A stretch of 64,000 nt of DNA. Origin: Triops longicaudatus (Eukaryota > Arthropoda > Branchiopoda > Notostraca > Triopsidae). The stretch covers positions 248,342-312,341 of the forward strand of contig JAGQDJ010000058.1 of assembly GCA_022885665.1 (NCBI GenBank). Reading direction: 5' to 3'. Made by a program: the position numbers and the translations under genes. Below, in pieces: positions 1 through 10,439 of this stretch. Position 1 is the first letter of the stretch; each line of letters starts with the position of its first letter. The notes beneath the pieces were generated by a model that saw only the letters and a list, made by a program, of their open reading frames with translations, searched no databases and was not told the origin of the DNA.

Positions 1-908
1 CCATGCGAAGGGTACATTTTTCCTAGTCAATCTCGAGAGCGGTTCCGCTCTGACCGAAAAATCTCTAATAAATCTACGATAGTACGAACATAGGCTCGCA
101 AAGCTGCGAACCCCGGTTAGATTCTTCGGGGTAGGGAAATCCCTTACCGCCGCCACCTTTTGTTCGTCAGGCTGGATGCCCTCTCGGTTCGCGATGTGGC
201 CAAGAACTTTTACAGTGTCACAGCCAAAATGGCATTTACTGATTTTGAGCTTCAACCCAGCCTTTTCTAGACAGCCTAACACTGTATCAACATTTCTCAG
301 GTGCTCTTCAAACGTTTCTGAAAAAAATATCACATCGTCCGAATAAATTAGGCAAATGTGCCACTTTTAACCCGCCAAAATCACGTCCATCATTCTCTGG
401 AACGTTGGGGGGGGGGGGGCAATACATAACCCGAACGGCATCTTTCGGAACTGATATAGGCCATCGGGCGTAACAAATACCGTCTTTTCTTTGTCCCTTT
501 CGCCCATCCCGACCTGCCAATACCCAGACATGAGGTCCAGGGTCGAGCAGAATTTGGCTTCTTGTAAATAATACAAGGAATCATCCGTCCGGGGAAACGG
601 GTACAAATCCTTTACTGTGATAGCGTTCAGTTTCCTATAATCTACGCAAAACCTCCAGGTTCCGTCTTTTTTTTTTCACCAGAACGACGTGGGAGGCCCA
701 AGGGCTGGTAGAAAGAACGCTCAACTACCCCCGCTTCAATCATCTCCTCTACCTGAACGGCAATGATTTCCCTTTCTCGATACGCACTCTGGTATGGTGC
801 TTGTGAAATAGGTTTGGAGTCGCCAGTATCTATCTTGTGTTGTACAACTTGTGACGAACCCAAATCGGACGCATAAGCGGCGAAACATTTTCTGCGCTTG
901 TGCAGCAA
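1..908 (-). pseudogene. Ty3/gypsy element A: reverse transcriptase (broken, runs off left edge)
   Basis: Read on the minus strand this is the RT core of an LTR retrotransposon. The N-terminal linker carries E-A-G-V-V-E-R-S (about 735-760). The palm begins with Y-P-F-P-R-T-D-D and L-D-L-M-S-G-Y-W (about 530-606), and M-P-F-G-L-C lies near 440. The catalytic box reads Y-S-D-D (about 335-345), followed by the connection with L-G-H-I and S-Y-Y-R-R-F-I (about 75-190). The reading frame shifts several times. One disturbance lies beside a G-run near 408-419, where the usual N-A-P-A-T-F-Q has become A-P-P-P-P-T-F-Q. RNase H and integrase would lie beyond base 1. The element is dead as read. Family-level identification is firm; the lineage within Ty3/gypsy is not. 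Confidence 0.85.
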
Positions 909-1714
909 ATCTTGAGCTGCGCTTGTTGAGAAGATTTTCTTCCAGGACTACGAGACTGTTCTTCTACTTGGTTTTCTTTGTCCAAAGTCTGAGCTTGCTC
1001 ACGTTTGCGGCGCGCTGCTGGGGTTTTGTGAATTAAAACAATGTGTTGTGGCGTTCCGTATCCAGCTTGAGCCTTGTAACTCCCCAGGCTCCTTGGATGC
1101 TTTCCTAAAAGCGTCGTCTTTGGGGACTCGATGAGGTAATGTAAGGTGATTGCGGTGAAAGCGACAGGTCAAGGCTAATGAAGGAGATATTAGACCAAGG
1201 AGAGAGGCAATTCAGGCAGTCAGTCGCAGTCAGTTGGAGTCAGTAGGCAGTTAGTTAAGGGAAGACCAAGAGGTTGGTCAGTGAGGACTAGCATGAGGGG
1301 AAGAGTGGTTGAAGTAATGTTTGTCTTGTACCGATTGTAGTGTAGTTGTGAAGTGGAAGTTACTAATAAACGGAGATTAAGAAAGAGTAGAACGTAACAG
1401 TCTTCAGTGCCCATTGCGGCCTTAATGCCCTCGTACAGATCTTGAGAAGCTTTTCTTCCAGGACGACGAGACTGTTCTACTTGGTTTTCTTTGTCCAAAG
1501 TCTGAGCTTGCTCACGTTTGCGGCGCGCTGCTGGGGTTTTGTAAAGTAAAACAATGTCTTCAGATGTCTATTGCGGCCTTAATGCCCTCGTACAGATCTT
1601 GAGAAGCTTTTCTTCCAGGACGACGAGACTGTTCTACTTGGTTTTCTTTGACCAAAGTCTGAGCTTGCTCAAGTTTGCGGCGCGCTGCTGGGGTTTTGTG
1701 AATTAAAACAATGT
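909..1714 (-). repeat. Triplicated module with an inserted LTR-like fragment in element A
   Basis: Three related copies of one module lie at about 909-1044 (partial), 1401-1556 and 1557-1714. The last two are tandem, with a period near 157 bp. On the element's coding strand the module encodes a short basic peptide containing K-E-N-Q-V-E-Q-S-R-R-P-G-R-K. Between copies 1 and 2 (about 1045-1400) sits unrelated plus-oriented sequence. It ends in GTAGAACGTAACA and resembles the LTR end at 8740-8916, so a solo or partial LTR may have inserted here. Confidence 0.6.
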
Positions 1715-2210
1715 CTACTGTGTCCACTGCGGCTGTGTCTACTCTTCGTGGCATACGAGCAAGCAGGTTAGCGGCAATCGGTACCCCTGAACGCGCCGGT
1801 ACTGACCTACTTTCACTCGCCACGACTATACAGGCTACTATAGTTCCTTCTCTCCCCCTCGGCTCGGGGTCTATTGTCATGGCCATAAATGGATTGTCCT
1901 CCGCGCCTGGGTTACATACTCGTCCACTGTCGGCACCCGAAGGGTAAGAAAACCCGGTAGCCGCCATGTGTGTTTTATCTACGGTGTTTCTGTCTGCCTC
2001 TGGGGCCTTACTAGGGCTCACAAGTCGGTAACCATCGGTTCCGTACCGGATCGTAATCTCCCCTAATTGCTTTAGTACGTCATTCCTAATTAACAGATCT
2101 GCTAGACCCGTATTGAAAACCGCAGCTTCTTTCTGTAGGACGCTCCCTGCTAGTTCAATGGTAAGCGCGGTAGACCCCCGAATCTTAGCATGCTGGCCAT
2201 TGGCCACCAT
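1560..2210 (-). pseudogene. Ty3/gypsy element A: protease-region ORF
   Basis: A 216-codon open frame sits between the gag zinc knuckle and the RT, where the aspartic protease of a Ty3/gypsy polyprotein is expected. It contains A-D-L-L-I-R-N-D-V-L-K-Q-L, which matches the (L)I-G-x-D-x-L block near the end of retropepsins. The N-terminal D-S/T-G active-site segment is not visible in this frame, so the domain is probably split by a frameshift upstream. The C-terminal part consists of the repeated basic module described at 909-1714. Its role would be polyprotein processing. It is unlikely to be active. Confidence 0.55.
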
Positions 2211-2477
2211 CAGTTCTGGCTCACCCCATGCCCCTACCTCTACTAGATTGTTTCGGACCCAGTCCTCTGATATGACACTAATTACATCATCATCCCAGTC
2301 ACTGATATGACTCCATTACATTTAACCTCTTCTCTTACTAGCTGGTCGCTTAAAATACTCAAGTGGGGGATTTGTAGCGTCACAGCAGCCCCACCCCCTG
2401 AGGTTGCCGCACCTAGTTTTCCGACTTTCCGACTGCCACTCCTTCCCAAGAATTCGCCGGTGTCGATGCTAGCTTGC

Positions 2478-3280
2478 CTAATGCTTTGCCAAGGTATCTC
2501 TTGTCCTTGACTCATGTGGGCAGTAGCGGGCAATATGCCCCGACCTTTTACAATTAAAATAAATCGGCGAACCTTCCTGTGTTCTAGTGTTAGGGGTAAA
2601 AGGGCAGCCAACCTTACCTTGTAAGTTTCGGAGATCGCTCTTTAACTGTTGAAATCCTCCAACCATCACCCCAGTTAACTCGGTGATAAGCTTCTGTAGA
2701 TCGTCAGTGCTCCCACTTTCCGCTGACGGTGAAAGAGCGCTGGGCGCTGCACCAGCAATCGAGACCCGCTTATCCGACTTCCTCGTAACCGAAGTCCACC
2801 ATGCTTGGGACGCTCTTGCCCTCTCTTGTCCTGATTCCAGCCTTTTTGCCTCTTCTAGGAACTGTTCGTAACGTCATGTTGGGCGAGTATTTCCACTAAA
2901 GCGGGTCGTTGTCCCAGGAAGAGGTAGTCTAGCCTAGTGTCCTCCGTCATCTTTGGGTCTGCCTCGAAACACAGTTTCACTATGTCGATGTAGTATTCGT
3001 TTACTGCCTCTTCTGGTCCTTGCACCCGCATCTGAAGCTTGGAGAGCGACCGGTATGTTTTTCCGGGCGGTGTGAAGGCCTTCTCAACAGCCGCACGCAG
3101 ATCTTCCCACGTCTGGACGCCCCGCTCCTTGTGTCGGTATTCGTTCCGGTACCAATTTGGGGGTACGCCGTCAAGGCTCGAACCAACAAATCTTGCCTTG
3201 TCTTCCTCCGTCCACTCATTAAGAAATCTCCCTTCTTTGCGAATTACGGTTACCATCCTCGCATGTCCAGCCTTCCGCAA
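2478..3280 (-). pseudogene. Ty3/gypsy element A: gag capsid and zinc knuckle
   Basis: The minus-strand ORF at 2855-3280 has the retrotransposon gag capsid pattern: W-Y-R-N-E-Y followed by W-E-D-L-R-A-A-V-E-K-A-F, then N-E-Y-Y-I-D-I-V-K-L-C and a D-Y-L-F-L-G-Q-R block. The next ORF (2478-2669) carries a nucleic-acid-binding knuckle, C-K-R-S-G-H-I-A-R-Y-C. Its first cysteine is replaced by phenylalanine, so this CCHC site is degenerate. The first about 20 residues of the gag ORF are not gag. They are antisense to an integrase fragment fused at about 3220 (see the junction at 3218-3690). Gag would form the virus-like particle. Confidence 0.75.
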
Positions 3281-3690
3281 GTTTCAACTAGTTCTGACAT
3301 CTGGCCTGATCTATCACGCATTCAGGATGGCCTAAAACAGGAACTTTCCAGAGCGCAGGAACGCTACAAGCATTTGTAGCGTTCCTGCGCTCTGGAAAGT
3401 TCCTACATGAAGGGAGATTTCTTAATGGAGGCGTGGACGCTGTTGTTGTATGCAAATTCGGCAAACGGGAGCAGCGATACCCAGTTGTTCTGGTTATACG
3501 AGAGNTAGATCAGGCCAGATGTCAGAACTAGTTGAAACTTGCGGAAGGCTGGACATGCGAGGATGGTAACCGTAATTCGCAAAGAAGGGAGATTTCTTAA
3601 CGGAGGCGTGGACGCTGTTGTTGTATGCAAATTCGGCAAACGGGAGCAGCGATACCCAGTTGTTCTGGTTATACGAGAGATAACAGCGCA
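3218..3690. repeat. Inverted/direct repeat junction with a single N (probable misassembly)
   Basis: Bases 3218-3372 are a plus-oriented copy of the integrase tail of element B, and 3506-3598 contain much of it in the opposite orientation. A perfect palindrome sits at the turn: arms 339-369 and 374-404 of the 3-kb block (3339-3369, 3374-3404), loop GCAT. Bases 3405-3504 are nearly repeated at 3583-3684. Base 3505 is the only N in the window. The order of pieces does not make one element, so an assembler join between two retrotransposon copies is the simplest reading. Confidence 0.8.
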
Positions 3691-4744
3691 AATGCTGCTC
3701 CAAGACTTGGTTGACGCGCTCTGTTTGCCCATCAGATTCAGGATGGAAGGCCGTGGAAAGGTTACCTTGGATTCCTAGATCAGAACAGAAAGTTTTCCAG
3801 AACTTGGAGACAAACACAGAGCCACGATCAGAGACAATGCTGGAGGGCAGGCCATGAAGCTTGAAGATATGTTCTTTGAAGATTTTAGCCAGGTCGTCTG
3901 CGGTCGTGGTTGTATCGCAAGGCACGAAGTGAGCCATCTTGGTAAGCCTGCAGACCCAAACAGAAATTGCGTTATAACCTTCAGACGGAGGAAGGTCCGT
4001 TATGAAGTCGGTGGACAGATCACTCCAGGGCTGTTCAGGAATTGGAAGAGGCTGAAGCAGTCCGTGCGGCTTATGACGCGGAGTCTTAGCTCTGGCGCAG
4101 TCACAAGTGAAAACATAGTCTGCAACAAACTTCTTCATATTGGGCCACCAGTAATTGCGACTCACAAGCTCCATGGTCTTAGTAACCCCAAAGTGTCCCG
4201 CAGCTGGAGAGTCGTGAAGTTCTTTCAGAACTTGTAGCCGTAAGTCATCAGTAGGGACGTAAAGGAGACCGTTCTTGAACAGTAATCCATCATGTAGTTT
4301 AAGCGATGAATCACGTCCAAGGTTTTCCAGGAGCGGGTCTTCCAGGTTGTCTGAACGCAGAGAGTCCAGAAAGTTGGTGTCTAATTCCTGAATTCCAGCA
4401 GAATATATCTGACCTGGGTCAAGAAGTCGCCTGAAATTGAAGGGATCTTTTCCTTTTTCGTGAACAACGTAATCAGATCGCCATGAGAGCAGATCGGCCT
4501 TGGTATTACGTTTACCGGGAAGGTGGGTTAAAATGAAGTCAAACTCTGAAAAGAACAGAGACCACCTTGCCTGCCGTCTTGTGAGTTGTTTCGTTGTCAT
4601 GAAGTACTGCAGGTTTTTATGGTCGCACAAAACGGTCACAGGATGAGTGGCACCCAGAAGAAAATGTCGCCACTCCTTGAAGGCCTCGTAGACGGCAAGA
4701 AGCTCTTTATCATAGATCTCATTGTTTCGTTCAGCAGGATACAT
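3494..4744 (-). pseudogene. Ty3/gypsy element B: RNase H and integrase
   Basis: This long minus-strand frame begins in RNase H (Y-D-K-E-L-L-A-V-Y-E-A-F-K-E-W-R, then C-D-H-K-N-L). The integrase zinc-binding region follows, with G-H-F-G-V-T-K-T and a C-D-C spacing where C-x2-C is usual, so one zinc ligand is misplaced. The catalytic D,D-35-E core looks complete: D in S-T-D-F-I-T-D-L, D in V-S-D-R-G-S-V-F, and E in S-D-G-Q-T-E-R-V-N-Q. The C-terminal end runs into the repeat junction near 3500, where the frame is lost. The enzyme would insert the element's DNA into the host genome. The ORF is long and little damaged, so element B is younger than A, C and D. Confidence 0.88.
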
Positions 4745-4872
4745 TTGTCTCGAAAAGAATGCGACCGGATGTAGTATCTTTTGTTCGTCTTACTGAGACA
4801 GGACAGCACCAATAGCAAAGTCAGAGGCGTCTGTCTCTACGATTAACGGTTTAGAAGAGTCCGGATGAATCA

Positions 4873-5769
4873 TTACCGGCGGAGATGCAAAGGCATGCTT
4901 GAGATATTGAAGGCCTTGTCAGCCTCAGCACTCCAGACAAACTTCACGTCTTTCTTGAGTAATCTGGTGATAGGCGTTGCCAAGGCGGCGTAGTTCTGGA
5001 TGAATCGGCGATAAAAATTGGCAAAACCCAAGAAAAGCTGAATATCATGCACGGATTTCGGAGACGGCCAGTCCAGGATTTTTTCCACCTTTTTGACATC
5101 CATTGACACTCCCTGCGAGGTTATGACGTATCCCAAGTAGTCAATTTTGTTGGAGAAGAACTGGCATTTCTCCAGCATGCAGTACAGTTTGTACTTGCGA
5201 AGCCGTTCAAGGACGGTTCTCAAATGCTGTCCATGCTCTTCGACTGAATTCGAGAATACCAGGATGTCATCCAGGTACACGATGACGAACTTGTCCAAGC
5301 AGTCACGGAAGATGTCGTTCATTAAGTGCTGGAATATCGCTGGGGCGTTAGACAAACCGTAGGGCATTACGAGGTATTCAAAGTGTCCAAATCGGGTCCT
5401 AAAAGCCGTTTTCCACTCCTCGCCCTTTTTTACACGTACCAAGTTGTAGGCTCCCCGAAGATCTAGAGCAGAGAATACCTTTGCTTTGGACAGAGTCTTG
5501 ATGAGTTCCGAGATTAGGGGCAGAGGATAACGATTCTTAATGGTGACCTTGTTGAGCCCTCTGTAGTCCACACAAAGTCGCAGCGAACCGTCTTTCTTGA
5601 CGAAGAAACAAGGAGCTCCGGCTGGTGAAGAACTGTGCCTGATGAATCCTTTTTTCAGATATTCATTGACGTATTCCTCCATTGTAAATTCTCCCGTAAG
5701 GTACAGTTGCTCCAGGCTGCAGTGGGATGTCACAGTCATAAGGTCGATGTTCAGGAAGAAGATCTGCAT
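4873..5769 (-). pseudogene. Ty3/gypsy element B: reverse transcriptase
   Basis: A 298-codon minus-strand frame with the complete RT set: F-V-K-K-D-G-S-L-R-L-C-V-D-Y-R-G-L-N, L-D-L-R-G-A-Y-N, V-M-P-Y-G-L-S-N-A-P-A-I-F-Q, the catalytic Y-L-D-D-I-L-V-F-S, and the connection L-G-Y-V-I-T-S-Q-G. All metal-binding aspartates are present. The frame is separated from RNase H (4744 and below) by about 130 bases with stops or a frameshift, and its N terminus overlaps the protease frame at 5663-5769. The domain is therefore well preserved inside a polyprotein that is no longer continuous. Confidence 0.9.
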
Positions 5770-6500
5770 TTTGTTTGGAAAACACGTCAGGAAATTCTTT
5801 TAGCAGATCCTGAGCTTGTTCGGGGATCACTAAATTATTACTGGGCAGCGGATCGATATGAGGGTACAACTGCTGGTGTATCTTTTCCATATTTTTCAAG
5901 GTACCGTTGATCAACTGTACGTAAGCCAAGCCGATTTGAGAAGAATCGTCTCGGTTGGCGCAGGTTGAAAAAGACGGGCCATCAATCATTGAGATTGAAA
6001 CCCACGGTGGCGATGGAGCTACAGGTACAGGAACAGGTAAGTTGACAGTGCGAAGTTTGGTAGTGGATGGGAGTGACCACGTCTTCGAAACCGGGTACCC
6101 CTTCACAGATTCCTTGACAGAGACGCAATATGTCAGACAGTGCTCCGAGCCGAAATCCACGCTATAGTTGTTCCAGTCTATCACAGGGTTATGCGTAGCT
6201 AGCCAGGAGAATCCCAGGATTATTGGATGTGGAGACGAAGTGACCAGAAAGCTAATGGTCTCCACGTGATTTCCAATACAGAGTTGTAAAGGTATCGTCT
6301 CCTGCGTCACCAAACCAGCGCTTGACGGTTTGCCATCGGCTAGCGTCACTTGAACAGATTTTGCTAGAGGTACGACAGGAATCTTCTACATCTTTACCAG
6401 ATCAGAGTCCATGAAGCTTGTATCAGCTCCCGAATCCACGAACAGAGGTTGTTGCACTTCGGTAGCGCCGAACTTCAACGTACCGGGCAGAAGTAATTTT
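5663..6500 (-). pseudogene. Ty3/gypsy element B: aspartic protease (in-frame stop)
   Basis: Translation upstream of the 5663-6349 frame gives L-F-V-D-S-G-A-D-T-S-F-M-D-S-D-L-V-K-M followed by TAG (about 6385-6460). D-S-G-A is the retropepsin catalytic motif. The frame resumes at once and continues through I-I-L-G-F-S-W-L, the conserved I-L-G block, to the linker L-P-E-H-R-P-Y-D-C that precedes RT. One nonsense codon therefore separates the active-site aspartate from the rest of the protease. The gene order gag-PR-RT-RH-IN is the Ty3/gypsy order. Confidence 0.8.
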
Positions 6501-6556
6501 CCTTTTGATTCTGATTGCTGAGATTGCAGTCGAAGCGCGGGAACAGTTAGCGGGAA

Positions 6557-6661
6557 GTGTTAGCTGGTCGAGGGCGGATCACAACAGAAGGCGTGTTAGC
6601 TGGTCGAGGGCGGATCAGAACAGAAGGCGTGTTAGCTGGTCGAGGGCGGATCAGTGAAGCG
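6557..6661 (-). repeat. 36-bp tandem repeat at the gag/protease border of element B
   Basis: Nearly identical 36-bp units begin at 6557, 6593 and 6629 (the last incomplete). On the coding strand each adds 12 residues: I-R-P-R-P-A-N-T-P-S-V with small changes. Because 36 is a multiple of three the expansion keeps the frame. Confidence 0.85.
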
Positions 6662-6671
6662 CTAACAGAGT

Positions 6672-7347
6672 TTACTGATCCAACTCGTTTCCCGGTTGCT
6701 GAGGCCTTTGCTGAGGACCGAACCTTGCCGTCTTGACAGGGCAAGATAATTTACTATGACCGGGCTGGCCACAGTAAAAACACAAATTATTCAGAAGACG
6801 TCGATCTCGTTCAGACATTGTCAACGGCTGGTGCTTGACCGCGTCAATTTCCATCGAAGTAGCAGACGGCATTGGATCGAAGGCATAATGCCTGGAAGCG
6901 GTTGCCCATCTTCGCGAAGAATTACCAAGCTCTTGTCGATGTTCAAAGAGTCTGTTGTCTACCTGGATAGCGACAGTGATGGCCTCGTCCAAAGTAGTAG
7001 GAACCTTGTGCTGTAGCAGCATGTCCTTAACTTCAGCGGACAGGCCCATTCGAAAGTGATGAATAAGGGCCGAATCATTCCACTGGAGGTCGGAAGCTAG
7101 CTGCCTGAATTCTGCAGCATACGAAGAAACAGGTTTTTTTCCTTGTTGAAGGCGACTTAACTTTGAAGCAGCGAGAACTGATCGGTCCGGTTCATCAAAG
7201 GCAGAGTTCATTAGGCTCAGCTCTAGAAGAGGTCGCGGCGATTCCCTGGCTCGAGCTCAGAAGCTGTGCCCTTAGAGTCTGGTTCTCTAACTCGAGACGT
7301 TGAAGCCTTTCCAAGATTTCTTGAACAGAAACAGCAGACTGGTCCAT
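6672..7347 (-). pseudogene. Ty3/gypsy element B: gag with internal deletion
   Basis: The best start is the minus-strand ATG at 7345-7347. It gives M-D-Q-S-A-V-S-V-Q-E-I-L-E-R-L-Q followed by a leucine-rich coiled segment, as in gag of the PEG10/RTL-like Ty3/gypsy type. About 45 codons in, the frame changes and joins directly to M-N-S-A-F-D-E-P-D-R-S (7211), the late capsid segment. Much of the capsid middle is therefore missing. Downstream are S-Y-A-A-E-F-R-Q-L and an intact CCHC knuckle, C-F-Y-C-G-Q-P-G-H-S-K-L-S-C. The element would not make a complete Gag. Confidence 0.82.
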
Positions 7348-7640
7348 TTCAGGAGAGTGTTATGCTGTCAGGAATTGCAGAAACGAGATATCAGAAGACG
7401 GGTCTGCTGCCGAGAAACGGAGTTGTATTGAGAAGATATTGTCACGTTAATTTCTAGCACGTGTATTGTTTCTGCACATACAACTCTCTGTCAAGGCACT
7501 CGACAATCCATACAATAGCACATACAACTCTATACCTTACTTCTCTAACTCCAAATCCTGACTGACCTCACTCAAAACCCCAACTCCCCTTTTTTGACCT
7601 TCGGCCTCGCTATCCCCGACCAGGTGCAACGTGGCACCGT
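7348..7640. other. Spacer holding the expected 5' leader/LTR of element B
   Basis: This stretch lies upstream of gag of the minus-strand element B and so should contain its leader, primer-binding site and LTR. Several related words (CATACAACTC and similar) recur near 7479-7530, but I could not define LTR ends or a tRNA-complementary site. Confidence 0.3.
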
Positions 7641-8345
7641 TCGAGTCAGCGACGCCGAGTTCAATGTTATGCCTTTTGGGTTATGTTATTGCCCAAGCTC
7701 GTTTCAGAGATTAATGGAGTTAGTTGTAAGGGGTCTTTAGCGGAAAAATATGGTTAATTTACCTGGATGACCTTATTGTTTTTAGTAAAAGTTTCGAAGA
7801 GCATTTGCAACGCCTGGAAGATTTTCTGTCGACTGGGAGAAGCTAACTTGAAGATTAAACCCTCTAAATGTAAGCTTCTCTGTACTGCAGTACCTTTTCT
7901 GGGTCACATGGTAAGCAAGGAGGGAGTTCGCACGAAACCAGAGAAAACAAAGGCGATAGTAGAATGGCCCCGTCCAACAAACAGTGATGAGTTTAACAGT
8001 TTTCTTGGTTTAGCATCATATTATCGTCGTTTTGTTAAAAGTTTTGCTGACTTTGCTAAGCACTTGTATCGACTAACTGAAATGAATCATATAAATGGCT
8101 TTCCTCTTCGTTGTCCGACCCTTCACACGTACCACATGGTTCATTAAATGAACCACATGAACCATACAAATGGTCCGTGTTATGTGAACAATCTTTTGTA
8201 GAGCTTAAATGTCTTCTTACTTATGCACCTGTATTAGCTTTTCCTGATCTTTCCAAACCTTTCATTGTCGACAACGCAAGTAATGTTGGCTTAGGAGCTG
8301 TGCTATCACAAGAGATTGATAGTGTAGAGCGCCTGAAGCTCATGC
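7640..8345 (+). pseudogene. Ty3/gypsy fragment C: reverse transcriptase and start of RNase H
   Basis: Plus-strand translation in two or more frames gives V-M-P-F-G-L-C-Y-C-P-S-S-F-Q-R-L-M (about 7665-7720) and Y-L-D-D-L-I-V-F-S-K-S-F-E-E-H-L (about 7757-7805). These are followed by F-L-G-H-M-V-S-K-E-G-V, S-Y-Y-R-R-F-V-K and the RNase H opening F-I-V-D-N-A-S-N-V-G-L-G-A-V-L-S-Q (about 8262-8315). A short internal repeat (accacatggttcatt / aaccacatgaacc, about 8130-8165) splits the connection. The pieces are separated by frameshifts and both ends are cut. The fragment opposes element B and is distinct from it. Confidence 0.82.
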
Positions 8346-8739
8346 GAGTCGGTGTTTGACGAGACCAGAGACTTGCTCCCGTGTGACACGAAACGAGCTA
8401 TTGGCGGTTAAATTTTTTTTGAAGCAACTTTGCCATTGTTTGTTCTGAATACCGTTTAAAACTAGGACGGATAATGGTGCAGTAGAATGAATAACAAACC
8501 GTAAGGAACCCGCAGGACAGATCTTGCGATGGATGAGTTTGTTTGAATATTATCAGTTCACCGTCTAACACAGACCCCGACCAAAGCATGGAAACGCTGA
8601 TGTGCTTTCAAGACGACGATGTGGTAAGTGTGAAGGGTCGGACAACGAAGAAAAAGAGGAGAGCCGGAGATGCCACACGGACTCCAGCAATATGTTGCTA
8701 TGCATCAGTTGGAGCTTCTTACCGAAAATGCTGTCGTCT

Positions 8740-8937
8740 AAGCTCAGGTGAGGAGGGGAAATGTGGTATTGCAAGTTGCGGTTAGGGGGACAGGTCAAGA
8801 AAGACAAAGGGGAAATCAGTGAAAATTAACACGAAAGAGTGTTTTAAGGAATTTCGTTTTGGAATCATTGTAGTGTTGTTGTGAAGTAGGAGCTTGAAAA
8901 GGAGTGGAACGTAACATTTTGGTGTCAGGAGTTGGAT
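8740..8937 (+). repeat. LTR end and primer-binding site, element D
   Basis: The sequence to GTAACA at 8911-8916 resembles the LTR-like piece at about 1130-1399. Both end in a TTGTAGTGT...GTGAAGT...GAACGTAACA series. Directly after it, 8920-8937 reads TGGTGTCAGGAGTTGGAT. From general knowledge of LTR elements this resembles the 18-nt primer-binding site matching a tRNA-Leu 3' end, with one likely mismatch. This fixes the plus orientation of the gag that follows. The 5' end of the LTR was not located. Confidence 0.5.
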
Positions 8938-10020
8938 GAACCAGAAAACACCCCGTTTAGTTACTTTAGTTTGTGATTTAAGTTGAGTGAAATTATGCGA
9001 AGTGAAGAACCGAGTCAAGTGACACAAAGCAAGAATCGATATATACAATCGGTCCAAGGTGCGGGGAAAACTGTCAGTACAGAGGAACACCAAACCGATA
9101 CTTTTTCACCAACTAACACAATGACGATGGAAGAATTCCAGAGAGTCAGCTAGCGGTTCTAAAAACTCTTCAACAACAAATACTCGTGCGTCAGCAGCCT
9201 GGTCCAAAAATTAGTTCCACCAGTCTTATCGGTTATCGCGGTTATCCACACTTTTCCGGTGAGAGGCACGAAAATGTGCAGCAGTGGTTGGAAAATGAAC
9301 TGTACACCGAGTGGGCGAAGTGGAGAAGTCAACGATTGTCACTTGCGTGCGACCTTAGGGAAGATTGCTGAAGAGGTATGATATTGGCAAGAGACACATG
9401 GCTGTGGCCATCAAACGTGGGACGCTTGGAAGGAAATTATTGTGAAGGCATTTTGGAGAGCGCTCACCTTGGAAGAGTGAAGTCATCTTGTGGAGAGGAG
9501 GCGTCAGCTTCCACAAGATCCAACAAACAAAACGTGTGCAAAATTAAAATTATGTGAAAGGTGTCCGTTTCAGTTAACCGAGTGCGAACAGACTAATCGG
9601 ATTCTCAAGGGTCTCTATGGGCTCGATGTAACAGCGGCCGTTATTTCACACAACCCCATAACAATGGAAATTTTCTTCATGCTGGGAGACCGCATTGAAA
9701 AAAATCCTCCCCAACCCACGTGAGACCGGCAGTATGCCTCCGGCTATGTCGGTAACGCAGTCGGTAGCCACTATGCATGCCTACAGCCACACATGACGCT
9801 ATTGGGGCTACGCTAGAAAGAATCCTAGATCCGATAAAGAAACTGGAAGACCGGGACAGAACCTCCAACAACGCGACCCGTTGTGATCAAAGGGGAGTAA
9901 CCTGTTACGAGTGCAACCAGATCGGGCATTTTTCCAGCATTGGCAAAGCCGCTGTGGTGGTCCTCCGGGGAGTTTTAACGGTTCATGCTATCGCTGCGGA
10001 GTGCGGGAACATATAGCACG
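8938..10020 (+). pseudogene. Ty3/gypsy element D: gag remnants
   Basis: Starting after the primer-binding site, short plus-strand frames carry F-S-G-E-R-H-E-N-V-Q-Q-W-L-E (about 9255-9295), typical of the capsid start. An about 80-residue piece (9490-9723) follows. C-Y-E-C-N-Q-I-G-H-F-S-S at about 9900-9940 is a knuckle whose last cysteine is gone. Stops and shifts separate the pieces, so no Gag can be made. No protease or RT follows in the expected place; the region has been deleted or replaced. Confidence 0.6.
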
Positions 10021-10439
10021 CAGCTGCACACAACAGTCGGGAAACGAGTTTATCGGCCCGAGGGGGCAAGGCTAGCAATAATTCAGCACGTCCCCGCAAG
10101 TCGGAGATTCTGCCGTATATCGGGCCCGCAATCGTCGGAGCAAACAATGCTGCCCTTGACATTTTTTGATAATTGGTGCTGGATTTTATTTGTGAAGCAG
10201 ATAATAGTAGGTGACAGCTAATGCCCCTTTTCCGGTGACACTGGGCATGAACTGGGTCCTTCATATGCAGCCCTCGTTGACTGAATGAGGTCGAAGGTTA
10301 GACATCATACCCTCCAGTGCCCTGAACCCCCCCCCCCACCTCCAACTGAAGAAAAAGTTGAACTTGAATGTCTGGCTATTGTAACGGCAGTAGAGACCCA
10401 TAAAATGGGTCACTCCGGAAGTAGGGGATTAGGGATTCC

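Noticed and set aside
308..520. Overlapping 60-80 codon ORFs in the RT of element A
   Set aside because: Shadow frames of the gypsy RT; only the frame with the RT motifs is meaningful.
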